This document shows positions 6,848 through 12,787 of a stretch of DNA of 12,824 nt, piece by piece. Positions within the stretch are counted from its first letter, which is position 1. Each line of letters begins with the position of its first letter. Under the pieces are notes generated by a model that saw only the letters and a program-made list of their open reading frames with translations, did not search any database and was not told the origin of the DNA. The translations under genes were made by a program, and so were the position numbers. Source of the stretch: Patescibacteria group bacterium (GTDB lineage: Bacteria; Patescibacteriota; Gracilibacteria; UBA1369; PNNO01); assembly GCA_024275695.1 (NCBI GenBank), contig JAJRYP010000052.1, positions 1 through 12,824 on the forward strand, read 5' to 3'.

Positions 6848-7264
6848 TTATCTCTCTCCCATTACCTTAACAATAACACGTTTTTTCCTTTGGCCGTCAA
6901 ATTCGGCATAAAAAACCTGTTCCCATGTTCCCAAATCCAATTTTCCGTTTGTAATTGGTAAAATAACTTGATGACCGATCAGTAAACGTTTAAGATGCGC
7001 ATCTCCGTTATCCTCGCCGGTTTGATGATGTTTGTACGGCTGCCCATATGGTGCCAACTTCTCGAGCCATTCCTGAATATCGACAATAAGACCGCTTTCA
7101 AGATCGTTCACATAAACTCCCGCAGTAATATGCATAGCGGAGACAAGCACCATGCCTTCCCGGATACCGCTTTCTCTAACAATTTCTTCCACTTCGGGCG
7201 TTATATGAATGGTGTCGTATCTGTTTTTTGTGTTAAATTGGAGATATTCCGTATGAACATACAT
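6848..7264 (-). CDS. yjbQ: YjbQ/UPF0047 family protein
   Basis: A 138-residue protein of the YjbQ (UPF0047) family, often annotated as secondary thiamine-phosphate synthase; its physiological role is unsettled. Conserved blocks are all visible: HITAGVYVND (45-54), KHHQTGEDNGDAHLKRLL (78-95), the glycine block ITNGKLDLGTWEQV (104-117) and EFDGQRKKRV (121-130). His/Asp/Glu residues in these blocks are presumed to form the metal or active site. Full length. It lies 51 nt after the M23 peptidase gene and 11 nt before nth, probably on the same transcript. Another ATG-free start is not needed; MYVHTEYLQF fits the family. Confidence 0.93.
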   Translation of the reverse strand: MYVHTEYLQFNTKNRYDTIHITPEVEEIVRESGIREGMVLVSAMHITAGVYVNDLESGLIVDIQEWLEKLAPYGQPYKHHQTGEDNGDAHLKRLLIGHQVILPITNGKLDLGTWEQVFYAEFDGQRKKRVIVKVMGER

Positions 7265-7315
7265 AAAATTTAAAGTTGTTTTGCTAAATACCTTCTTAAT
7301 TTACTATTAATAGGT

Positions 7316-8818
7316 TTAGTTTACAACTTCCTCTTTTCCCGTAGCGCTTTTTTCCGCTTCAATTTCAGCTTTCAAATCTTCGGGAAGCAAATCAATCATG
7401 TAAGAAGGGATGTAATCCGGATCCAATTGCTTAAGCGGTAGGAAGAACAGAGGATCTACATTTTTCCCGCTCTTGATAACTTCAAAATGAAGATGCGCGC
7501 CGGTCGTTAAATAACCGGATCCAATCGAGCCGGGAGTCCCGCCTGACAAGCCGATTATTTCACCCGGTAAAACAATGTCGCGTTCATCAACAAGTGTTTC
7601 CGACAAATGTCCGTAAAGCGTCAAGATACCTCCTTTGTGAGCAAGGATTATGTAGCTGTAGCTTGTGTCGTTGTTATCTTTGACTTTATAAACAACACCT
7701 GCGGCAGGTGCTCTAACCGGAGTACCTTGAGCAGTGGGTATATCAATTGCATTGTGAGGTATTCCAAATGTAGATTTATATGATGCTTCATGGAAGTATG
7801 CGCTAATTCCGCGAGAAGGAGTTACCGGCCAATTGAGTTTTTCTCCGGTTGCGTATTCGCCGGTTAATTCAAAGTCATAAATGGCTCTTACATTTGGCGA
7901 GATTAAATTAGAATAATTGTCCGGATCAAAATCGTCTCCTTCTTCAATAATTTTTTGTTCAATTAACGCAAGACCGTCTTTTAAAGCGTTGATTTCCGCA
8001 ACAAGCGCGAGCTGTTCGCGTTTGGACTTGGCAATCAGTTGACGATAAATATCTTCTTCTCCTTTTGTTTCTTCGAGTAATTTTTCTTTAGCGTTTCTCT
8101 GAATTTGAAGATTTTTCTTTTCTTCCTCTAATTGGATATTAAGACGCGTAAGTTTGAGTCTGGTTTCTTTCACTTCTTCTTCACGATTTTCAAGGGACGA
8201 TTTTAATTCTTCAATGTTATTAAAGATATTTTGTCCGGTTTGTTCCAGAATCGTAAAATAATCAATTTCCTGAAATGTTTCTCCAACCGACGATTCACCA
8301 AGCAGAAGTTTTGTTGCCGCTATATTTTCATCACCGTTTTTATCATAAAAGCTGTTTTCTTGAATATAAAGAAGCTTCAAATACTCTTTAAGCAAGATTT
8401 TTTGATTCTCCAATTCAATTTGTTTAATTTTGATTTCTTCATCCAGCACCTCTAAAAGGTTTTCTCTTTGGGCAATCTGTTTTTCAACATTTCTTATTTT
8501 TAACCGGGTATTATTTATTAAATACTCCAGATTATCCAGTTGATCCTTTAGAGTTGTTATAGTTTCAGTTACCTGCATAAGTTTTTCTTTTGCAGAATCA
8601 ATATTATTTCCTATTTGAAAATAGTTTGTTCTGGCATTTTGGAGATGTTTTCGTATCTGAATAAGCAAAAGTTCATTTTTTTCCTCTTTCTCAGTCATTA
8701 CCGGAATTTTTTCGGTTGATTCTTCTCCCGTTTCTTCGGCAAATGAAATATGCGCGGGAATAATCTGCAGCATTAAAATAAGTAGCAAAATACCGAGTTT
8801 TTTTATAATTTCGTTCAT
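7316..8818 (-). CDS. Secreted murein hydrolase activator, coiled coil plus M23 peptidase (EnvC/PcsB-like)
   Basis: A 500-residue exported protein. Signal peptide at 1-27 (KK, then a Leu/Ile core, cut near ISFA). Long coiled coil from about 45 to 295, with an interruption near 150-190. M23 (LytM) domain from about 327 to 460. Zinc ligands H355 and D359 (HNAID) and H444 are present, with H442 in AHLHFEV and the active-site H404 in LYGHLS. Because all metal ligands are kept, it may be an active endopeptidase, unlike degenerate EnvC proteins that only activate amidases. The role is remodelling of peptidoglycan at division or surface. First gene of the operon with yjbQ and nth; promoter at 8844-8872. 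The acidic C-terminal tail (EAEKSATGKEEVVN) lies beyond the domain. Confidence 0.94.
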   Translation of the reverse strand: MNEIIKKLGILLLILMLQIIPAHISFAEETGEESTEKIPVMTEKEEKNELLLIQIRKHLQNARTNYFQIGNNIDSAKEKLMQVTETITTLKDQLDNLEYLINNTRLKIRNVEKQIAQRENLLEVLDEEIKIKQIELENQKILLKEYLKLLYIQENSFYDKNGDENIAATKLLLGESSVGETFQEIDYFTILEQTGQNIFNNIEELKSSLENREEEVKETRLKLTRLNIQLEEEKKNLQIQRNAKEKLLEETKGEEDIYRQLIAKSKREQLALVAEINALKDGLALIEQKIIEEGDDFDPDNYSNLISPNVRAIYDFELTGEYATGEKLNWPVTPSRGISAYFHEASYKSTFGIPHNAIDIPTAQGTPVRAPAAGVVYKVKDNNDTSYSYIILAHKGGILTLYGHLSETLVDERDIVLPGEIIGLSGGTPGSIGSGYLTTGAHLHFEVIKSGKNVDPLFFLPLKQLDPDYIPSYMIDLLPEDLKAEIEAEKSATGKEEVVN

Positions 8819-8843
8819 TTGTCTTTATTTATTCTATCTTTAT

Positions 8844-8872
8844 ATTATACGCAAAAATAGCATATTTTTAAA
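8844..8872 (-). promoter_or_regulatory. Promoter of the M23 peptidase operon
   Basis: On the minus strand perfect TATAAT (8849-8844) has a weak TTTAAA (8872-8867) 17 nt upstream. Predicted initiation near 8837 gives a leader of about 19 nt. Confidence 0.5.
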
Positions 8873-8892
8873 GGATAAAGGATTAAAACAGC

Positions 8893-8921
8893 TTGCATTA
8901 ATAAAGAGTATCTATTAAAAT
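8893..8921 (+). promoter_or_regulatory. Promoter of the rpmA operon
   Basis: TTGCAT (8893-8898) and TAAAAT (8916-8921) are 17 nt apart; predicted initiation near 8928 leaves about 26 nt before the ATG. It is divergent from the M23 promoter in a shared 135-bp gap. Confidence 0.5.
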
Positions 8922-8953
8922 CATTTTGCTTTAATTAATAACGTAAATAAGGT

Positions 8954-9247
8954 ATGTCAAAGACGAAAGCGGGAGGTTCAACGAAAAACGGACGCGATTC
9001 CAAGGCGAAACGGCTTGGTGTAAAGGTTTTTGGAGGTCAGTATGTAAATGCCGGAGGAATTATTGTTCGCCAGAGAGGTACAAAATTTCATGCCGGAGAA
9101 AATGTCGGGATGGGAAAGGATCACACTTTATTTTCGCTTGTTTCAGGTATTGTTAAATTCACGGAAAAACAAAGAACAAAATTTGACGGGCGAAAATTTA
9201 AAGATATTCTGGTAAATATAGTTAAAGAGCCTGCTAAAAAGGCATAA
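8954..9247 (+). CDS. rpmA: Ribosomal protein L27 (bL27)
   Basis: A 97-residue large-subunit protein whose N-terminus reaches the peptidyl transferase centre. It opens with MSKTKAGGSTKNGRDS and carries the conserved core VRQRGTKFHAGENVGMGKDH (38-57). There is no N-terminal extension of the Firmicutes type that needs proteolytic removal. The usual partner rplU (L21) is not adjacent: the gene upstream is divergent, and the downstream genes are a holin-like protein (24 nt on) and an unknown protein. The start is fixed by family alignment. AAGG lies only 2 nt before the ATG, too close for a normal Shine-Dalgarno sequence. Confidence 0.98.
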   Translation: MSKTKAGGSTKNGRDSKAKRLGVKVFGGQYVNAGGIIVRQRGTKFHAGENVGMGKDHTLFSLVSGIVKFTEKQRTKFDGRKFKDILVNIVKEPAKKA

Positions 9248-9271
9248 TTTACATTCTTAACATCGGCCAAA

Positions 9272-9529
9272 ATGAAACTTTCACCGAAAGCACTTGGTTT
9301 AACTCTCGGTATTTTGTGGGGGATTACCCTGTGCGCAATGACTCTTCTTGCTGTTTATACCGGTTACGCAAGCCATCTTGTTGAATTAATGGTTGGTATT
9401 TATCCGTATTACGAAGTAACTCCGCTCGGTAGTATTGCCGGACTTGTTTGGGGATTTGTGGACGGACTTGTTGGAGGACTCATTATTGGCTGGGTATACA
9501 ATCTTTTCGCACCGGGAAGTGCAAATTAA
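9272..9529 (+). CDS. Small two-helix membrane protein, holin-like
   Basis: An 85-residue protein with two hydrophobic segments, about 7-29 (LGLTLGILWGITL) and 51-79 (LGSIAGLVWGFVDGLVGGLI), joined by an aromatic linker (VGIYPYYEV). Similar small proteins (KALGL..GILWG, then IYP.Y, then GFVDG..GG, then YNLF) are, from memory, annotated as bacteriophage holin in uncultivated bacteria. No lysin or other phage gene is nearby, so a phage origin or lytic role is not supported here. It may be a cellular membrane protein. Middle gene of the rpmA operon, 24 nt after L27 and 19 nt before the next gene. Confidence 0.85.
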   Translation: MKLSPKALGLTLGILWGITLCAMTLLAVYTGYASHLVELMVGIYPYYEVTPLGSIAGLVWGFVDGLVGGLIIGWVYNLFAPGSAN

Positions 9530-9548
9530 TCATTGAGATAATTTAAAA

Positions 9549-10226
9549 ATGGCAGATTTTGAGAGCTTTACAGGTCCCGAACAAGGGGATCAGGTAGATG
9601 CCGCATCGTTTGAAAAATTTAAAGAGCGAATTAAAGCGGCATCCGCACAAATAAAAGCTTCACAAATTCAGGAACAGAAACAGCGTAAAAAAGAAAGCAA
9701 ACTTATTGCCATTTTGCTTAAATTTGTGAAGAATCAGCAGAAAAAAGACATAATGCTTCTGATTGCCAAATTATTGGAAGAAAACGTTCCGCCGGTGTTT
9801 GTTTTGAGTATTGTTATGCTTGGAAATGATGAAATTGTAAAAGAATTGCAGATTGAAGAGCAAAAACAGTTAAAGAATCCGGTGCCAAATAATGATCCGC
9901 AAAATAAAACCATGGAAATCTTTGATAAAGAAAAAGTGTTGCCATTCGAAATTAGAGTAGAAATTGATAAATGGATGGGGAATATACTGAAATACGCCCT
10001 TGAATCACCAAAGCGTCTCATCAAAACAATTTTTGATGCGGACGACAACCTTAAACTTCCTTTAATTCAACTTACAGCATTTATCTTGCGTGATTTTCTC
10101 GAATCAAAAAACCGGAAATCTGATTATGAGAAACTAAAAGAATTCAGCGAGTTTTTCTTAAACGGGGTAATGAAACAGGTGAAGACACATATGGAAGAAC
10201 AGAAGGAGCTTAAGGGGGGTGACTAA
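9549..10226 (+). CDS. Unknown helical protein downstream of the holin-like gene
   Basis: A 225-residue protein I do not recognise. It is Lys/Glu/Gln-rich and almost entirely helical. Residues 20-50 are a charged amphipathic coil (KASQIQEQKQRKKESK). Residues 51-100 contain a more hydrophobic helix pair (KLIAILLKFV; VPPVFVLSIVML), not long enough to be clear membrane spans. Residues 130-215 form a second helical block (EIRVEIDKWMGNILKYALE). The region 108-122 is a polar linker. There is no signal peptide. It lies 19 nt after the holin-like gene, presumably in the same transcript, and its stop TAA overlaps the stop of the convergent 282-residue gene. A membrane-peripheral partner of the holin-like protein is possible but unproven. 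Confidence 0.8.
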   Translation: MADFESFTGPEQGDQVDAASFEKFKERIKAASAQIKASQIQEQKQRKKESKLIAILLKFVKNQQKKDIMLLIAKLLEENVPPVFVLSIVMLGNDEIVKELQIEEQKQLKNPVPNNDPQNKTMEIFDKEKVLPFEIRVEIDKWMGNILKYALESPKRLIKTIFDADDNLKLPLIQLTAFILRDFLESKNRKSDYEKLKEFSEFFLNGVMKQVKTHMEEQKELKGGD

Positions 10227-11071
10227 TTCAAATTAATTCCGGAATATTTCTCCATTCCATCAGTGAACATTTGTCCATATTGGACTTTACGAACTTCATT
10301 TTGATGAAGATCTGCTGTAATTGAATCTATTCCTGTGTTTAGTTGATTCAAAAATGCCTGAAGATTTTCTTTTGTACCTTTGAGTTCATCGAATTTCCTT
10401 AAATTATCAACAATACCAATAGCATTTAATGCAATACCTGCTACGACTGCAGGAGGAAATGCCAGACTTGCTACATGCAAGACTTCACCCCGGAAATTGT
10501 TTTTGTAACCGCTTCTTTCCGTTACTTGTCTGCTATCAGAGACATTCAATTTTTCCAATTTAGCTTTCAGTCGTTCGTCGCGTTTAGGTCCCCATATTCG
10601 GCCAACAATAGGGATAAGTGAGCCGATTATCTTCATGCTCCGTGATTTTTTCACTAGTTGCAGCGCTTCTTCAACTTCTCTCTTTAATTCAATAAGGTTT
10701 TCGCGCTCGTCTCTTGCGATAGCTTCCGCTTCAGCATTCATAATCATTCTTTCGTCATATTTCGATGCCACTTCAATACCTTGCTGCTCAATATCTTCGC
10801 GTAAATATTCCGCAGTCTGATTTGCACTTAAAACATCCGGATGCTCAGCAGTTCCTTCCGGGCCAGCATGTCGATTATAAATTGCCAAAGTACGCTGATC
10901 TGTAGCCTTCTCAATGGCATCTCTTTCCTCTGGTGATAAGTTTTCTACAGCGCTGCGAGTTTCTGCATAATCACGTCCTTCTAATATAGACTGTCGAATA
11001 ACATCAACATTATAATGAGTACCTCCCGCTTCACCTTCTTCTTCAGGTGTGCGTTTTTGTAATTCATCCAT
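10223..11071 (-). CDS. Unknown 282-residue protein with coiled coil and hydrophobic helices
   Basis: I do not recognise this protein. Residues 1-90 are acidic and polar, with helical stretches (LSPEERDAIEKATDQRT, 45-61). Residues 85-145 form a long charged helix (MNAEAEAIARDERENL). Residues 147-159 (KIIGSLIPIVGRI) and 196-222 (ASLAFPPAVVAGIALNAIGI) are hydrophobic and may contact or cross a membrane. The C-terminal part is again helical. No signal peptide. It lies 3 nt downstream of the 56-residue small ORF, so the two are probably translated together. The promoter is upstream of the small ORF. The stop TAG (10223-10225) overlaps the convergent gene's TAA. Confidence 0.8.
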   Translation of the reverse strand: MDELQKRTPEEEGEAGGTHYNVDVIRQSILEGRDYAETRSAVENLSPEERDAIEKATDQRTLAIYNRHAGPEGTAEHPDVLSANQTAEYLREDIEQQGIEVASKYDERMIMNAEAEAIARDERENLIELKREVEEALQLVKKSRSMKIIGSLIPIVGRIWGPKRDERLKAKLEKLNVSDSRQVTERSGYKNNFRGEVLHVASLAFPPAVVAGIALNAIGIVDNLRKFDELKGTKENLQAFLNQLNTGIDSITADLHQNEVRKVQYGQMFTDGMEKYSGINLN

Positions 11072-11074
11072 GTT

Positions 11075-11245
11075 TTATTTTGTTAAATCTTGTTTTATTT
11101 GAGCAATTTTTTCTTGATCTTTTCCTAATGCTTGTTCTTCTTCTAATTTGTCACTTTCTTTAGCGATTATTTGTTCCATTTTTTGATGCTTTTCAAGCAA
11201 TTCCAGCTTCTTGAGAAGCCGCACCTTTGTGTTTGTTTGATTCAT
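11075..11245 (-). CDS. Small coiled-coil protein, 56 residues
   Basis: ATG at 11245, stop TAA at 11075-11077. The protein starts MNQTNTKVRLLKKLELLEKH and is almost wholly charged amphipathic helix (Lys, Glu, Gln, with spaced Leu/Ile), ending KQDLTK. No membrane segment, cysteine or signal peptide. Support: a perfect TATAAT and a strong terminator lie just upstream, its predicted leader is about 22 nt as for other genes here, and the next gene begins 3 nt after its stop. It may bind the coiled coil of the 282-residue protein. Function unknown. Confidence 0.7.
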   Translation of the reverse strand: MNQTNTKVRLLKKLELLEKHQKMEQIIAKESDKLEEEQALGKDQEKIAQIKQDLTK

Positions 11246-11273
11246 ATTTTTTTGTTATTTAGCCTACAAGTAT

Positions 11274-11301
11274 ATTATACAATAAATGGTGAAAAAAACA
11301 A
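11274..11301 (-). promoter_or_regulatory. Promoter of the small ORF / 282-residue gene pair
   Basis: On the minus strand perfect TATAAT (11279-11274) with TTGTTT (11301-11296) 16 nt upstream. Initiation near 11267 gives a leader of about 22 nt. The -35 box lies in the T-tract of the terminator of the upstream operon. Confidence 0.55.
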
Positions 11302-11321
11302 CTGCCAAGAATTCTTGACAG
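11291..11321 (-). terminator. Intrinsic terminator of the lipoprotein/VanX operon
   Basis: Minus strand CTGTCAAGAATTCTTGGCAG (11321-11302) folds as an 8-bp stem with an AATT loop, followed by TTG and seven Ts. The only imperfect pair is U-G on this strand but A-C on the other, which supports minus-strand use. Confidence 0.75.
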
Positions 11322-11404
11322 ATTTTCGGTTTTGCGTTTTGAGGTTCCAGCTTTTCGAGAGCCTGTTTTCCTTATTAAATAACGGCAAATTACTGTTTTT
11401 GGTT

Positions 11405-11426
11405 GTCGCCTTCCCGGGAAGCCGAC
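11405..11426. repeat. Near-perfect GC-rich palindrome after the VanX gene
   Basis: GTCGCCTTCCCGGGAAGCCGAC in two 11-nt arms with a single mismatch; about 12 nt beyond the VanX stop. No T-run follows on either strand. The core GGCTTCCCGGGAA (minus strand) recurs at 1224-1236 (plus strand). Role unknown: an RNA 3'-end stabilising hairpin or a protein site. Confidence 0.5.
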
Positions 11427-11437
11427 AGTCCGACCAC

Positions 11438-12094
11438 TCAAAGCTCAACACTCCCATAAATAGCAAATCCAGCACCTGTCTTTTCAGCCCATTCCTTAGT
11501 TCCATAGCTAAAATGCCACCATTCCTCCTTATAGTTAATAAAACCTGCTTCCTGCATGATTTTCTGCAATAGCATGCGGTTTTTGTGAAGTTCAACAGAT
11601 TCCGGATCATCTTTGCCGGCAAAGTAATTTACAAAAGCCCTTTTAGTGAATTCATCAAAAGATGTTCCCATTGGGATTTCATCATTATTCTCATCAACAA
11701 GCGTTAAATCAACTGTTCCGCCGGTGTTATGATAAGAAGGGGATAGGGGATCGTAACTTGGCTTGCAAACAAAAACCTCCACTCCTTCACGCAGTCTTTC
11801 ATTGCTCCAATCGGGATGTTTTTGTTTCAATACTTTATAATAATCATTATAAAGTATTTTTTGAGTTTTTAATGTACGGAATCCATCCCAGATCTTTAAA
11901 TTCCACTTTTCGCATCCTTCTGTTTTGCGTAAATTTTGCCGTGCCAAACGAAGTTTTATACTAGCGCCTTCTCTAAGATACATTTTGTCAATATCCGTAT
12001 GTCCCAATTTAAAATAAACAGGCTCCAAAACAAACTCGTTCGGATCGAGTTCTACAAGTTTCTCTCCGTTGTCTCGAATGATCATATAGTCCAT
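11438..12094 (-). CDS. D-Ala-D-Ala dipeptidase, VanX/DdpX type (peptidase M15D)
   Basis: A 218-residue zinc dipeptidase predicted to cleave D-alanyl-D-alanine. The signature is complete: SYHNTGGTVDLTL (120-132) with ligands H122 and D129, EWWHF (191-195) with catalytic E191 and ligand H194, and substrate-binding R73 in DGFRTL. There is no signal peptide, so it acts in the cytoplasm like VanX. No vanA/vanH or vanRS genes are visible, so vancomycin resistance is not implied. Wall turnover, recycling or use of D-Ala-D-Ala as nutrient is likelier. It is translationally coupled to the upstream lipoprotein gene: the ATG at 12094 overlaps it by 13 nt, and an alternative ATG at 12085 (residue 4) makes a classic ATGA overlap. 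The transcript ends at the terminator at 11291-11321. Confidence 0.93.
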   Translation of the reverse strand: MDYMIIRDNGEKLVELDPNEFVLEPVYFKLGHTDIDKMYLREGASIKLRLARQNLRKTEGCEKWNLKIWDGFRTLKTQKILYNDYYKVLKQKHPDWSNERLREGVEVFVCKPSYDPLSPSYHNTGGTVDLTLVDENNDEIPMGTSFDEFTKRAFVNYFAGKDDPESVELHKNRMLLQKIMQEAGFINYKEEWWHFSYGTKEWAEKTGAGFAIYGSVEL

Positions 12095-12690
12095 TGATCA
12101 TGAATAATACCAACAAGATACCACTGCTCTTTATATTCTTCAAAAACAAGTCTTAAACTGACCCAATCCATGCCTTCATACTCGGGTGCAAAACCGGAAA
12201 AGTGATATTCGATAAAATGTGCATCGGGATAAATGATTTCGATATTATTTACGGTGTTTCCGGTACCAACAACCTCATCGTAAGCCACTTTCTCCGCATT
12301 TAAAAAATCTTCGTCATAAACGAATTCTTTAAAATAGGCGCCAAAATCTTCTTCTATAGGTTCTCCCGAACCGTCATAATGTCCCCAAATATACGATTTG
12401 TTGTCAATCATTATGGATTTAAGCTCGTCTGCGCTTAAAACAACATCATTTTCACTATCTATATTCCCGTAAGGAGAAAATCGTACTCCTTTAGTTGGAT
12501 GAACATATTGAGATACATATCTCATATTATTGTTTTTAAACGCCAGAAGTATTTGTTTGCTTTTAACTTCAATTTGTTCTTGAGCGCTTGCAGGTTTTTC
12601 GTCTTTTTTTTCTGTTTGATCCGATCCGCATCCCTGAAAAAGCATTAATGTCGCAATGCTTATTAGTAAAATAGAAATGAGTTTTTTCAT
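12082..12690 (-). CDS. Conserved lipoprotein with C-terminal GIIHDQWTI domain
   Basis: A 202-residue lipoprotein. The N-terminus MKKLISILLISIATLMLFQGC contains a lipobox (LFQGC) with lipidated Cys21, followed by a polar linker to about residue 38. The globular domain carries motifs I associate from memory with a widespread family, mainly in Gram-positives: VHPTKGVRFSPYG (63-75), WGHYDGSG (102-109), YHFSGFAPEYEGMDW (162-176) and the terminal LVGIIHDQWTI. Molecular function is unknown; it should be anchored outside the cytoplasmic membrane. It is the first gene of a two-gene operon with the VanX-type peptidase. Promoter at 12720-12747. Confidence 0.88.
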   Translation of the reverse strand: MKKLISILLISIATLMLFQGCGSDQTEKKDEKPASAQEQIEVKSKQILLAFKNNNMRYVSQYVHPTKGVRFSPYGNIDSENDVVLSADELKSIMIDNKSYIWGHYDGSGEPIEEDFGAYFKEFVYDEDFLNAEKVAYDEVVGTGNTVNNIEIIYPDAHFIEYHFSGFAPEYEGMDWVSLRLVFEEYKEQWYLVGIIHDQWTI

Positions 12691-12719
12691 ATGATTTTAG
12701 TTAATAATAAGCCATGAAT

Positions 12720-12747
12720 ATACTAAAGACTTTTGAAAATTATTCAA
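12720..12747 (-). promoter_or_regulatory. Candidate promoter of the lipoprotein/VanX operon
   Basis: On the minus strand TTGAAT (12747-12742) and TAGTAT (12725-12720) are 16 nt apart; predicted initiation near 12713 gives a leader of about 22 nt. The -35 coincides with the first 12-bp dyad. Confidence 0.45.
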
Positions 12748-12762
12748 ATGAATTAATATACA
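12733..12762 (+). promoter_or_regulatory. Candidate divergent promoter of the right-edge gene
   Basis: TTGAAA (12733-12738) and TATACA (12757-12762) are 18 nt apart. Predicted initiation near 12769 is 19 nt before the ATG at 12788. Confidence 0.4.
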
Positions 12763-12769
12763 AATGTAT
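12742..12769. repeat. Tandem 12-bp dyads in the divergent promoter region (candidate operator)
   Basis: ATTCAAATGAAT (12742-12753) and ATACAAATGTAT (12758-12769) are each perfectly palindromic and fit one consensus, ATWCAAATGWAT. Their centres are 16 bp apart. One covers the leftward -35, the other the rightward -10. Confidence 0.5.
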
Positions 12770-12787
12770 TATTATTAATCACGCATC

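Noticed and set aside
9272..9529. Prophage remnant based on the holin-like gene
   Set aside because: No lysin, portal, capsid, integrase or attachment site in the window, and the gene is in an operon with rpmA.
11171..11622. ORFs on both strands across the VanX 3' end and the following gap
   Set aside because: They overlap the VanX gene in other frames, show no protein-like features, and run through a palindrome and a terminator.
11438..12690. UGA-as-Gly code of some CPR lineages (code 25)
   Set aside because: The lipoprotein and VanX-type genes both end at TGA at the expected family C-termini, and no in-frame TGA is needed in any gene.
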